Shown here: positions 35,474-48,158 of the stretch, one piece after another
Numbering within the stretch: the stretch's first letter is position 1
Layout: the number at the start of each line of letters is the position of its first letter
Assembly (NCBI GenBank): GCA_905250115.1
Contig: CAJNOI010000056.1
Coordinates: forward strand, 495,467 to 559,466
Direction: 5' to 3'
Origin: Adineta steineri
Lineage: Eukaryota > Rotifera > Eurotatoria > Adinetida > Adinetidae
DNA: 64,000 bases
The notes under the pieces: model-generated
Seen by the model: only the letters and a program-made list of their open reading frames with translations
Told to the model about the DNA's origin: nothing
The model's database searches: none
Program-made: the position numbers and the translations under genes

Positions 35474-38400
35474 ATGGAAAGTGAAAGAATACAAAGAAAT
35501 AAAATACAAAATCAACAAGATGAAAAAGATGATAGTGGAATTGAACAAGATAATAGTTTTATTTATATAAGAATTTCAGTTGAAGATCTTCATTTACAGG
35601 TAAAAACTTCTTTCTCTTCTATATATATAAAGATAAAAATTTTGTTTTATAGAAAGTCTTAAAATTCAATTTGGATGATACAGTATGGTGTGCTAAACAA
35701 AAAGTTTTACAAGTTCTTATTCGAGTAAATCTTTATTATAATAATAAATAAAAAAACTTTTATATTTAATATTTAATTTCATAGGAATTAACTGATAGTT
35801 TAAATTTTGGTTTATATTTACCACCATGTAATGGTCGAGCTGGAAAATTTCTTGATGAATCACGTTGTTTAAGAGAATATCCATTAAGTGGACCTGTTAG
35901 TTATCTTGAGGTAAATAAAATATTTATTTAAAAATAATATTTATATTGTTTCTTTGTCTTCATTAGTTTAAATATAAACGACGTGTTTATAAAGCAATTC
36001 ATCTTGTACAAAAAAATATAAATTTAAAAATAAATGTTAAAAAATTTATTGAATCTGTTCGAACAAATCAAATTTCTAAAGTATCAAGATATTTAGAAAA
36101 AGGTTTCGATCCAAATTTTCACATCTCTGATGATGGTAAGTTTAGTTTCGAATTCTAACGTTATGAAGGTTAAAAGAATGCCATTTTCTACTTGTAAATT
36201 TATGATTAATGTACCGAATATGAAGTGTTCATTCACATCATAAAAACTTGTGATTTATTATGTCAATTAAGGTGTAGGATAAAATCACTCAATAATACAA
36301 TTTTTTAAGAACTTATTTAACATGATGAAAAAACTAGTGATTGAATTGTTTTAGAAACACCATTATCAAGTGCATGTATTGATCTACTTGAACCTCGATC
36401 AATGATAATGACATTAGTTAATGGTGGTGCTCATTTAGATTTTCGAATACGTAATGGAGGTTTAACACCTCTTCATCAATCAGCTATATATAATCGAAAA
36501 GAAGCTATTGTAGTAAGTGATCATAAATTGAGTTTTCATATTTTAAAATAAAAAACTTTAGACATTACTTGAACTTGGAGCATCTCCAAATATTTATGAT
36601 GAAAAAATGTTAACACCTTTATATCATTCAATAATAAATAAACAAGTTGAAACAAATATTGATTCATCTTATTGTTGTTTATTATTATTACAAGATCATT
36701 CAATAGTTAATTGTCATGATGAAAGTTTATCAACTGAATTACATCAAGCATGTCGTCTTGGTCTTGTTCAACATATTGAACATTTACTTTTTTATCGTGC
36801 TGATATAAATGCAATTAATATTGGAGGAAATACACCTTTACATATTTGTGCAGCAACCAATCAGGTGATTTTATAATAAGATAATCTTTTCGTAAGATTT
36901 AATAGATAAATAAGAAGAAGAAAAAAGTTAAAGTTCATTTTTTTTGTTTTTAAATCATTTGGGCGTTAGAAGATTTTCTTTTTTCTTTGTTTTTGTCAAA
37001 CATTGCTTAAGGATTATCGATCTTTCTCCGACGAACGCGTATGCAAGTAACAGTCGATGATAAATTAGAAAGGGTTGAGTACTTGTTTGTGTGTGTATTT
37101 GTTCGTTCGATAGGCGGAGGAAGAAAAGCTTTTTTATTTTTATGCAATGAAATACGCCCGTTGAGAGGAGTTCATTGATTAAGTGAGAGAGGATTAGTAT
37201 GAATGTGACTCTTGAATCATATGAATATATCTGATATTCGAAAGATACATTATTTATCATCAACGAAAACTAATGATATTTTATTTCTTAGGAAGCTTGT
37301 GCTCGTGTATTACTTTTTCGTGGTGCTGATATAAATATTGTAAATAAAACAAATAAAACAGCATATGAACTTGCATTAGTTTCACAAAATCATTCCATTG
37401 CATCATTAATTGAAACACATAAATCTGAACACGTTGTACCATTTCGTGATACACCATTAATTAATCCTAAACGTCGTTCAATTTATATTGAACAACAACG
37501 AAATAAACATCGTGCACGTTCATCATCAAATACAACACCATTATCATCATCATCAACAAATCGATCACAAAGTATGCCCAAATTTAATTCAAATAATTCA
37601 ACACGACGAAGTCAATCACCAATAACAACACCAACTATTGAACATTATTTTCAACAACAACATCCATCAAGTCGATCATCATCACCCAAATCATTTAGTG
37701 TTAATAGTGATCATGGATTTGGAAGTGAATGTGCATCACATTTATCTTCGAGTAAGACTTTTTTATTTTATTTTTATTTTTATTTTATTTTTTATAAAAA
37801 AACAAAAGGTTCTCCAAATGCACCGAATGGTTCTTATACATATAAAAGAAAACGTTTATATGCAGCAGCACCAGGAAGAAAATGTATGTGTATTAAATCT
37901 TATCGAACAAATTTACCTGGAGAATTATTATTAAAAAAAGGAGATATTGTAGAAAGTAAATTTTCAAAAAAAATTATAATTTAGATTTTATTATTTTTTT
38001 TTGATTTAGTTTTAAGTGTTGGTGAACAAGGATATTTAGAAGGAAAATGTAAAGATATTGAAGGATGGTTTCCAAGTAATCATGTTCAAGATATTTGTGT
38101 TTTTAGTATGTATCATTATATTATTTTTACTTCTTTCAATATTTGTCTTTTTGAATCTATAGAAAATGGTGAAATGATCAATGATGATACAATCGTTATA
38201 AGTCGTGATGCTCTATCAGCTTTAATGATAAATAATGATGCATATAGTCCACGTACAATTGTTTTACAACGAGGAAAAAAAGGTTTTGGATTTGTTCTTC
38301 GAGGTTCTCGAGGTAAAATATATTCAACAAAAAATATTATTAATAATAATGAAATAATTCTTATGTTAGTTGCAGGAAAGTTATTTCAACCAAGTCCATC

Positions 38401-41386
38401 ATTTCCCGCGTTACAATTTCTTGATAGTATAGAAAAAGGTAGTAATGCTGATAAAGCTGGTCTTAAACAAAATGATTATGTTCTTGAAGTATGTTTTTGT
38501 TATTTTTTATAAAATTATTTCTAATTTTTTTGTTAAATCACAAATAGATTAATGATATCAATGTTATATCAATGCCACATGAAGAATGTGTTAATTTAAT
38601 AAAACGAGCAGGAGATACATTAGCATTAAAAGTTATAACAGCGAATACATCTCATTATCAACAATTAGATTCACCTACAATTCAAAATAATAATAATAAT
38701 TGTTCGCAATCATTACCTTATCGTCGAAAAGGTATAATTTTATAAATAAATAATTATTGATTTTAATAAAATTTATTTTTCAGCACCACTTCGGCCAGGT
38801 CTTGAACAACAATTTAATGGTATGTATATTATGATTAAATAAAATACTTCTTGAAATGCATGCTTCTTATAATCTTATATATATATATCTACAACCTAAA
38901 TTAATTTAGTTCCTTCATCATCGTCGAAATCATCGCCTTTTCATTATTTATTTAATCCTTCTCATCAATCAGGATCGTTGATTATGAAAAGAAAAGAGCA
39001 TAAGAATTTCTTAGGTATTTCATGTTTTTTTTCGAAAAAACAAAACAGACAAACGTCTGCTGCACGTAATGATCACTTTAAAAAAAAACAGGCGCGTATG
39101 CATGTCACTCATTTACTCACATATCACTATGCATGTTTGTTTTATCAATATGAAATAGAAAGAAAAAAAAATTTATTCACAATTTAGTAGGTAGTTATAT
39201 TCTGATTGAAAGTAATAGTTAAAAAGAGAATGAAATGAAATTTCTATTGGATTTACGATTAAACGATCATTTCCGTACATTTCAGTATTTTAATCCTTTG
39301 AACATTTCTTCGTTATGTAAGATATAATGATTTACAATTGAGAAAGTAGTTCGAATTTAAATGATATTATCTCATTCATTTATCGGTTAGAATATTTGAT
39401 CGAAAGATAGAAAATATTTTATTTTATATAATTTGTTTTTTCATTAATAGAAGATCTTGATCGAGCATTATGTGAATATGATTATGGTAGTATAAGTGTT
39501 CCATCATCAAATAATTGTGAAGATTATATATCAATGTCAAAACAAGTCAATGAAAATCTTTCAAATGGTGGTAATAATTCCATTTATATAAAGTAAGAAG
39601 ACTCTTTTTTCTTCTTCTTCTAATAATCATGTTTAATCAATATTTATTTAAGAAATAAACCGTTAGTTCCCGAACGTGATTCTTCTCTCTATGAATGTTT
39701 TCCATCATCTCAAAATCCACAAGGATATAATACATTACGATCATTAAATCGTGGATCACCATCAACAACAAGTGTACCTATTTTATCAACAACAAATGTT
39801 CGATGTAATTCAAATTCATCATCAAATGAAGCTGATGAAGAATCATCATTATCATCTATGAACAGTAATCATGTTCTACCAACAACGGAAGAAAATAATA
39901 GTACAATTTATATGAATCCTTTATCTTTAAATTCAACAAATATGTCAACTTTTAAAACAATTAATACAAATATTTTACCATCAAAACCAAGTGATATTAA
40001 AAAACGATCAAATAATCGAAAACAAATTTATGCAACACTTAATTCAAATAATAGCAATAATAATACTACTTCATCAATTATTCTAGAGAATGAAGTAACT
40101 TCGACGGCGCCACCACCACCGCCTCCATTTCCTACTACTTTTGATTCATCAAATGAACCTATACGTCTGATTCCAATAAAATCTGAACCGATAAAAACAC
40201 TAACATCCGATTTTCAAACACAAATTGAACAAGCAAAAACTCGTTTGAAAAAAATTCAAAGTGAATCATCATCATCACCAAAGAAAACAACAATGATTAA
40301 ATCATCTCATCAGGGTAAGTTGAAAATGTCCTTGAAAAGATCAAAAAAAAAGATTAATGATTAAATGTCATTTACATTTTTTTTCTTTCTTTGTTAGAAA
40401 ATTCAAATAAAACTCGTTTACCTTCATCTTATTATGCAGGTGAATTAAAAAACATTGTCATCGAAGATATAACTCCTTCAAATGGCTTTCCTCCTCCACC
40501 ATCACCAACGACACTTCATCGTTCGTCTCCACCAAATGTAACATTATCATCTTCATCATCGTCTTCATCTTCATCTCAACGAAATTCAACCTTGATGGAT
40601 CCAAGATTAGATACAAATTTTTCTGCTGTTATTGCACAACGTGCTGCAGAAGCAAAAGCTCGTCGTCATGAAAATCCATCTACACTTGAATTTAGTTCAA
40701 ATGGTTTACCACCATCAACAACTTTTTTTAATAATTGTGTTACAACAAATGGTGTTCCACAAAATTTAACATCAAATGGTAAGTTTTCAAGAAATAAATT
40801 AAGTAGAAAATATACTCAATAATTTTCAGTTATTTATCATCGTCGGTATCGAAATTAATTATTTTATGTAAGAGAATCAGTGTGTCTTATCGATTTATAT
40901 GTATATTCGTGGGTTTTAGTCATTTCTTAATTCGCATGATTATTGAAAAAAAAATAGAAGAGAGAATATAGGTGTTTCTTCTGCATGGATATTTATGTTT
41001 TAGTTAATGTTGTTATTCTTGTGTGCTTTCTTCTTTTTGTTTATTAGTAAAAAATATCTGTATTTAGACAGATTATTTATTTGATGGTTTTAGAAATCAG
41101 AATTGAATTTATTAGATTTCTTTATTAAACATGCGTGACTTCTCTAAAACTGCACATTTGAGTATCACCTTTAATATTTTTCCAGAGGTTTGTTTTTATA
41201 TCTGAATCTGATAGTTGATCTGTCCGATCCATATTTAATTGATTGAAAATTATTTTAGGTTCATCATGTCCACAACGATTTAGTGCAACAGCAAATCAAT
41301 TACTCGAGAATCTAAAACGTCGTGGTGGTAGTACATCATCGATTGGTTCTCTAGTTAAACATTATAATCAACAACAATCTACATAA
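35474..41386 (+). CDS. SHANK: SHANK-type postsynaptic scaffold (SPN-ANK-SH3-PDZ, no visible SAM), 18 exons
   Basis: Exons: 35,474-35,599; 35,653-35,724; 35,785-35,910; 35,967-36,135; 36,355-36,512; 36,562-36,864; 37,292-37,751; 37,809-37,955; 38,010-38,105; 38,163-38,312; 38,376-38,488; 38,548-38,731; 38,784-38,819; 38,910-39,014; 39,451-39,592; 39,653-40,314; 40,398-40,778; 41,259-41,386. Every junction keeps frame, giving 1185 aa. Order: SPN/Ras-association-like region (about 28-125; GRAGKFLDE, EFKYKRRVY), ankyrin repeats (about 130-390; GGAHLDFR, LLELGASPNIYD, HQACRLGLVQHIEHLLFY, CARVLLFRGADI), an SH3 domain (about 485-550), a PDZ domain (about 578-670; GKKGFGFVLRG, FPALQFLDS, KAGLKQNDYVLE), then a Ser/Pro-rich tail with polyproline. 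Every block order matches animal SHANK proteins, which scaffold glutamate receptors, Homer and actin regulators. The usual C-terminal SAM domain is not present before the stop. Confidence 0.92.
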
Positions 41387-41896
41387 ATCTTCTTTTTCTC
41401 TTTTAATAAAAATAAGAGAAGATTCTTTTTTGTCTTCTTCTCTTATGTTTTGTTATTATGTTTTTTTCTAGAACAACGAAATTTGTTTCATTGTGTGCAT
41501 GTATATGTATACTTGTCTGTTTTCTTATCAGTGATATTCACAGTCTAAATCTCTGTGTACTCTTGAAAATGTCGCCTTGGTTTTGTTTTCTAAATGTTTG
41601 TTGCTTATATTTCTACTTATCTTTGTTTAAAAAAGTTTTGGCGTTCGCACTTTGTCCAGTCATCTGACACATTCCGTGCGTTTTATCGGTTGCTTATTAC
41701 AATATAAAGAAGATATATATATATATACATAAATAACATGTTTGCATGTTTAATCATAAAATGAATATGTTTTTCCTCAATTCTTTGATTATAGTCTTAT
41801 TCAACAGAAAGAATTGGAATTTTAAGTACGACTGTGGATGAGTAAACTGGAAATGAATAGCAACACAACAAGAAAACGAAAAAGAAAAAGAAAAAA
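41387..41896. other. Downstream of SHANK to the assembly gap
   Basis: AT-rich 3' region. A 69-codon plus-strand frame at 41,458-41,667 is hydrophobic and Cys-rich but has no family match or SAM-like sequence. The last bases before the gap are A/G-rich (GAAAAAG repeats), a typical place for an assembly to break. Confidence 0.6.
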
Positions 41897-42467
41897 NNNN
41901 NNNNNNNNNNNNNNNNNNNNNNNNNNNNNNNNNNNNNNNNNNNNNNNNNNNNNNNNNNNNNNNNNNNNNNNNNNNNNNNNNNNNNNNNNNNNNNNNNNNN
42001 NNNNNNNNNNNNNNNNNNNNNNNNNNNNNNNNNNNNNNNNNNNNNNNNNNNNNNNNNNNNNNNNNNNNNNNNNNNNNNNNNNNNNNNNNNNNNNNNNNNN
42101 NNNNNNNNNNNNNNNNNNNNNNNNNNNNNNNNNNNNNNNNNNNNNNNNNNNNNNNNNNNNNNNNNNNNNNNNNNNNNNNNNNNNNNNNNNNNNNNNNNNN
42201 NNNNNNNNNNNNNNNNNNNNNNNNNNNNNNNNNNNNNNNNNNNNNNNNNNNNNNNNNNNNNNNNNNNNNNNNNNNNNNNNNNNNNNNNNNNNNNNNNNNN
42301 NNNNNNNNNNNNNNNNNNNNNNNNNNNNNNNNNNNNNNNNNNNNNNNNNNNNNNNNNNNNNNNNNNNNNNNNNNNNNNNNNNNNNNNNNNNNNNNNNNNN
42401 NNNNNNNNNNNNNNNNNNNNNNNNNNNNNNNNNNNNNNNNNNNNNNNNNNNNNNNNNNNNNNNNNNN
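41897..42467. other. Assembly gap (571 N)
   Basis: Undetermined bases. Open frames crossing it are artefacts. The left edge is purine-rich low complexity and the right edge is CCCACA repeat, so the true length and even the linkage are uncertain. Confidence 0.99.
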
Positions 42468-42558
42468 CCACACCCACACCCACACCCACACCCACACCCA
42501 CACCCACACCCACACCCACACCCACACCCACACCCACCCACACCCACACCCACACCCC
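42468..42558. repeat. CCCACA/TGTGGG tandem tract (bdelloid telomere-type repeat)
   Basis: About 14 copies of CCCACA, nearly perfect, directly after the gap and with one CCCA slip near 42,535. TGTGGG is the telomeric repeat known from bdelloid rotifers. C-rich on the plus strand is the orientation expected at the left end of a chromosome, with the telomere toward the gap. The right edge, CCCCATCTCCCAAG, resembles the inverted CTTGAG-type end of the foldback family, so an expanded arm of that element is the alternative. Confidence 0.85.
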
Positions 42559-42680
42559 ATCTCCCAAGCATTCCTATTGACAAATCATATTCAGAAAGAG
42601 CCACACCATTCCTCTTGAACCTAATTATGTGCACTGTTTTTTCATCTATGTCACAGACAATTTTACGATATAATCAAAAC

Positions 42681-42800
42681 GAGGGTGTGTGTGTGAGGGG
42701 AACAGTGCGCGTGTTAATCTGTTAATTACGTTCACCCACACCATTACCCAAACGTATACTCTCACATCCTTACACGCATACACACCCACACTCACCCTGC
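42681..42800. repeat. Telomere-like foldback element
   Basis: The left arm GAGGGTGTGTGTGTGAGGGG is followed, after about 30 bp, by a long CA-rich arm with TTCACCCACACC, CACATCC and CACACCCACACTCACCCTG. The arms are imperfect inverse copies. Confidence 0.55.
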
Positions 42801-43725
42801 ATTCTTTCCTTGAAAATGTCCCTTTTAGGCGCAGTTTTCATGTGATGGAAAATGAATCAATACTCACCCGCTATATCCTTATTGTTGACAGATAATTGTA
42901 GCATGAGAGCAGCTCTAATATTATTAGCACTTATGCGAGACCCGCGAAAACAAAAATCCAACTCATGCATTCGGCTAACTTACGAATATGAAACTCTGAA
43001 ACAGTGCTTTTCAAAAAAGAGAACCTTCATATTGTTACAATTTTTTTTTGAATATTAATATATTTCCAAAAAGATTCAGACGAAATTTTGTGAACTTAGT
43101 AACAGTTTGCGATACTGAATAAGCGCAAAACTAAAATTTCTTTCTCTTCATTTCCAGCTCGATAAATACTTAATTTTTCTCTTGAGCTGCATGTTTCTTC
43201 CTCAGATTACAGTGAAAAATAAGTAATATTGCTATTTACTTTGGTCTATAAAATCTGATTAATGCAAGCGTTTAATCAACCATAAGTTTCTACTTCATCG
43301 AAGTCGTCATCATAGCTTAAATTATGTCTCAATTATCGATTAGCCGATTTGAAAATCATTCTCTTGCGATGCAGAAAGCCCTGTTGTATGCTTAGTCTGG
43401 AAGAAAATGAAACTTGACAAGCTATCGTATACTTGAATACTCTTATATTTGAAAAACAAGCGGAACTTTAACCGAGATATTCGACTCAACTAAATTTTTC
43501 GACCCTTCTTATGAGTATTTTATTTATAAAAAAAAGTAGGCTGATTTTTCAAAGACCGATTCAGATAAAATCGACTAAACCGAATGTCAGTTTGCAAGAG
43601 AATATCGGTAAGAATCATTGGTTTTTCATAGGCACGCTGTACATACACGAGTAGCTCGAAATATGAAGATCTCATGAAATGCTGTAAGTTTCACCGGTAA
43701 ACATATTGCTGATCGAAACCATTTG

Positions 43726-43872
43726 GAGGGTGTGGTTGTGAATGAGGATGTGAGCTAAGAGGATGCCCTAAGTCTCATACTCTCGCTCTGACGCTCACCC
43801 ACACCCTCACTATAATTCTAATCCACACCACACACTCACTGCACCTTCATCCTCACTCTCACACCGCTCAAG
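43726..43872. repeat. Telomere-like foldback element
   Basis: GT-rich left part (GGAGGGTGTGGTTGTGAATG, GAGGATGTGAGC) and CA-rich right part (GCTCACCCACACCCTCAC, CCACACCACACACTCAC, CTCACACCGCTCAAG). The right end carries CTCAAG, the inverse of the family's CTTGAG terminus. Confidence 0.6.
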
Positions 43873-44338
43873 GTGGATACAATCCAGAAAATTTCTTATG
43901 AATGCAAATGCAATAGGCAAATGTATTATGGGAATCGACTTTTCTAATACACTGCATATCCCCAAAAATCCTTGAACAAACACCTGCTAGCAGTCGAGTT
44001 CGCTTTCTAAGCGCTTCTGTGCATTATAATTTGGCAGTGAAACCCCTCCCTTCTTGTAAAAAAGCGAAACTCAAGGCTAAGAATGTTGTGCTTTTTTAAG
44101 TATTTCGAGTATAGTTCAGCATGCTTCCAGAAAACCTGATATTGTTTAGTACGTCGTTAAGCCAGATTAATTCTGCAGACTTTGTGGAAGAAAAACTGAG
44201 ACAACTTGTGTTTTTGCGTTTGACTGCTCATGGAACTATCCTAAACGATTGTTTTGACAAACAAAACACATTTTTATAATTAGTCAATACAACATACTAT
44301 TCTATATGCTGATATAATTTAGTATTTTCGGTAATTAC

Positions 44339-47300
44339 ATGGCTAATGCTGTTTCACTGACTGATGACATACTAAGGGACGCTAACGTGAAAAACCTTGA
44401 AATATTTTCTGTTATCTGGCTTGATGAGAGTTTGAACGTTAGAGATCTGCAAGATGCTGAACAAAAACTTCGGTCTTCTATAAATTATTTGAAAAAGTTT
44501 CAAGATGTACAACACTGTCAACAGTATATCGAACAAACGTCGAAGAAAGATCGATTGATACTTCTCGTCAGTGGTCGAGCAGGTCAATTAATAGTACCAG
44601 TCATTCATCATCTTAGACAAGTTATCTCAATCTATGTTTGCTGCATGGATGAAGAGAGCAACGTACAATGGACTTTCAAATTTGCAAAAGTAGGGCTGCC
44701 CGCAAAGATTTAAATATAATGTTATGATTTCTTAATAGGTGAAAAGCGTTACTTTTGAAGTAGATCATCTTGTCTCTCGAATCACAGAAGATCATAGAAT
44801 CCATTGGGGGATGGAGGAGCCATTATTACTGAATATCTTCACAACAAATGTCGCCGGGGGTAAATCGACAACTGGATTAAACGGTCAATTCGTTTTTTCT
44901 CAAGTTTTGATTGATTGTCTCTTGCAACTCAAGTATAAGGAAACAGATAAAACCGAGTTACTCGATCTTTGTAGGGCGGAATACCATGGTAATCATATTC
45001 AATTGAGGAATCTCCGGGAGTTTGAGGAAGAATATTCTGTTAATAAAGTGTTATGTTGGTACACGAGAGAATCGTTTTTTTACAAAACTCTGAACGCAGC
45101 GTTACGAAACCAAAACATTCATATGATCTTTTTATTTCGTGAGTTCATCTCAGATATTTGCCATCAGTTGCAGCAAGATCAATTTCAATATCCTGTGCGA
45201 GTGTACCGAAGTCAATTGATATCAAGCGATGAATTAAAATATCTCCAACAGCACAATGGGCAGTTCATCTCAATACAATCTTTTTTTTCGACCAGTACGA
45301 ATCGCACAACAGCTCTCTTCTTCTTGGGAGATATCACCTCACTGGTTCACATGAGCTTGGAAGGTGTATTGTTTGAGATCGATGCCGATCCTCAAATGGT
45401 CACCACGAAGCCATTCGCTGATATTAGTAAATACAGCAATTTTACTGATGAAAAGGAAGTGCTTTTTATGATTGGTTCAATTTTTCGTCTTAAAAATATT
45501 TATTGCGATACGAATAATATTTGGATTATTGAAATGTGTTTATGTAGTGATGATGAATATAATCTAAAACAAGTCCTTCTGCATATGAAACGGCAAATTA
45601 GAACTGGAGAAACGAATCTTCGAACATTAGGAAAACTACTATGGAAAATGGGAAAACTGGATTTAGCTGAGAAGTATTTTAAACGCCTATTAGATGAACT
45701 GCCTATTGATGACCATTTATTTTGCATTTTATGCGAAGATCTTGGTGAGATCGCATCTCAAGCAGGTGATTATGATATGAGTATTAAGTGGCATCAAAGA
45801 TTTCTTGAAATCAAAAAGCAAAACGATTTAGATATGGAAACTAATGCTAGCAAAACAAACACTCGTATTGGTGAGTGTACTGAAGGAAACTCGAGCGACC
45901 TAATAAAACTGTTGTGATAAGCAATGAGTTATCGTATTATCGAACCGAAAACCCTAGCAAAATATCCTGAAAACGCGTCCATACAGAATATACGGAACTC
46001 GAATTGATGAGAATTCATTATTTTGTTTAAAAATTAACAGCGTTCTAGTTTCTAAGTAAGAGAGAGTGAATAAAGTGAGACGTTCGAATGAAATTTATTT
46101 CGAAAATTTTGAGTTTTGCTTTCTCTAAAATTTTTCGAAATAGTGGAACACACCTTCAGGAATATCAGTCAAAATCTTTTTCGTTTCCAATATAACAATT
46201 TAACGAAAAACACTTGACTAATATTTTTAAAGAGAGCTATAGCTTGTTTCAGGTTATTCATTTTCTCATTGATATACTGTCATATGTTTATCAGCACCAT
46301 CCATTTTAAAGGTGTTGTATAGGGATGCACCAATTCCAGTTTGGTTCTGTTCGGTTTCAATTCTAGAACTGGTGCATCCCTAGCGTTGTATCTCTTCTAA
46401 TGTAATGTATAGGCTTTGCTGAGCATCATAGGTCTTTCTCAGAGCCGATTTTGCAGTAAACTAATCCTTTTATTGGTTCGATTTTCAATTGGAGCGCTAA
46501 ACGATAATCATTTATTAATATTTCCCTTCATCCAAACGGTCATGTAAGACTTGAGATGACAGCCAAGATGCGTTCAGCTGAATAATAATGATGTACTCAA
46601 ATTTGATGTCTGCGAGATTTTCTAAAGTGGGAACTGCTCCATGTGTTTTGCAATCGCTTTTGCTCTTTCTATACTCGATAACTCGTTCTAGCACAATTCA
46701 GATACCATGGTGGCGCTATCAATAGATCTAACTATCTCTTTTCTCTAGAGATTAATTATGCTCTAGATCAGGAATGACCTCATTTCCTGTTTCCTTGCGT
46801 TACATTCTTACAGAGCGAAACTCACTGTAAACTTCATCTTCTTTCTGTTGTTTTTTCAATTAGATGCAACATATAAGAAGGAAGGTGTTACTATTGCTGG
46901 AGGAAACGGCCGAGACGATAATTTGAATCAGCTCTCTCATCCTCTTGGCATATTTATCGATGACGAGCAGACTATTTATATTGCTAATAATTCAAACCAT
47001 CGTATCATGGAATGGAAGTATAATGCCATAACCGGTTTGATAGTTGCAGGTGGCAATGGCTGTGGAAATCACTTGAACCAGTTAAATGAGCCTATAGACG
47101 TGCTCATTGATAAAGCAGATAATTCATTGATCATTTCCGATTCTGAGAACAGAAGGGTACTACAATGCTTTCGTGATAATAGTAAACGAGACGGACAAAT
47201 TATCATTGAAGATATTGATTGTTGGGGTTTAGGCATAGATAAAAATGGATCTCTTTATGTCTCTGATTTCAAAAAGCATGAAGTGCGACGATGGCACGGA

Positions 47301-47756
47301 GATAAGAAAAATGCAATAGTCGTAGCAGGTGGACATGGCAAAGGAAACCAATTCCACCAGCTCAACTTTCCTACCTTTATCTTCGTTGACGAAAACTGTT
47401 CATTGTATGTATCGGATAGTGAAAATCATCGCGTGATGAAGTGGTTAAAAGATGAATCAGAAGGCGTTGTTGTCGCTGGTGGAAATGGTCAAGGAAACAG
47501 TTTAACACAACTATCTTCTCCTCGCGGGGTGATTGTGGATCGTTTGGGTCAAATATATGTGGCAGATTTCGGTAATCATCGTGTGATGTGTTGGTGTGAG
47601 GGAGCGGAGAACGGAATTATCGTTGCTGGTGGAAATGGAGAAGGGAAAAAATCAAATCAATTGTACTATCCTGAAGGTTTGTCTTTTGATCGGCAAGGAA
47701 ATTTGTATGTTGCTGATCTTTGGAACCACAGAGTGCAAAAGTTTGAAATAAATTAG
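44339..47756 (+). CDS. ADP-ribosyltransferase-domain protein fused to TPR-like helices and an NHL propeller, 3 exons
   Basis: Exons 44,339-44,689, 44,739-45,870 and 46,864-47,756 give 791 aa. Residues 1-115 are an unnamed region also present in the ART-TPR gene at 59,886 (shared IxWLDE near the start). Then comes an ART domain with the R-S-E triad: Arg274 (VYRS), Ser301 (FSTST) and Glu355-Lys-Glu357 before the LFMIGSIFRL strand. An ExE motif points to arginine as acceptor, as in animal mono-ADP-ribosyltransferases. Two TPR-like helices follow (about 415-470), then an NHL beta-propeller (about 495-791) with repeated AGGNGxGxxxxQLxxPxGIxxD and LYVxDxxNHRVxxW units. The fusion rests on a perfect GTGAGT donor at 45,871 and an in-frame acceptor at 46,863. 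Without splicing, exon 2 would read on to a stop at 45,917, which would leave the NHL part without a start. There is no signal peptide. Confidence 0.75.
46312..46390. mobile_element. 63-bp hAT-like MITE with 8-bp target duplication
   Basis: Element 46,320-46,382 has inverted ends TAGGGATGCACCA and TGGTGCATCCCTA, typical of hAT termini. It is flanked by GTGTTGTA (46,312-46,319) and GCGTTGTA (46,383-46,390), matching at 7 of 8 bases, the hAT target-duplication size. It lies in the 993-nt second intron of the ART-NHL gene. Confidence 0.8.
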
Positions 47757-48158
47757 AGTAAAGATGAAGGATGACGGCGAAATAGAATGATACTCAGCTT
47801 ATTGTACAATCTATTTATGAGATACATAAATCGATGCAGAATAACGGAGCGAATATTGCTGTGGAAAAAAAAATATTTTTTTAAAAATATATGTATTTTT
47901 CTGGTTGATGCTGTTGTACGTTCGTATGAGTCTCATATAAAACTACTGCTAAAAAAATGAGGGTGAAGTTGAGAGTAAGGATATTCTCTTAATCCTCAGC
48001 CATATCCTTCGCAACACCCCCACAAACATCCACACCCACACCCTCAAGATATATTTGCATACAGAATTAGTATTGCTCTCTATAAAATGAGAACAGCGGG
48101 TGTCTTGTTGGTAAAAAGAAAAAAAATCGTTTTTGAAGACGTAATAATTTCAATGATT
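47757..48158. other. Convergent intergenic region with a foldback
   Basis: The 3' flank of the ART-NHL gene and of the reverse GNAT gene. The main content is the foldback at 47,959-48,049. No gene is seen. Confidence 0.5.
47959..48049. repeat. Telomere-like foldback element
   Basis: The left arm GAGGGTGAAGTTGAGAGTAAGGATA pairs imperfectly with the right arm, which ends ATCCACACCCACACCCTCAAG. The reverse complement of the right end reads CTTGAGGGTGTGGGTGTGG, the clearest copy of the family terminus. Confidence 0.7.

Larger units (their letters stand above)
42559..44338. other. Intergenic, upstream of the ART-NHL gene
   Basis: No gene supported. It contains two telomere-like foldbacks (42,681-42,800 and 43,726-43,872). 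Short frames here arise from the repeats or lack family features. Confidence 0.5.

Noticed and set aside
41458-41667. Extra SHANK exon or SAM domain after the last exon
   Set aside because: The frame is hydrophobic and Cys-rich and lacks SAM-type residues or an acceptor in phase.
41754-42725. Long open frames crossing the gap on both strands
   Set aside because: They consist almost entirely of N-derived unknown residues plus CCCACA-coded dipeptides. They are artefacts of gap and repeat.
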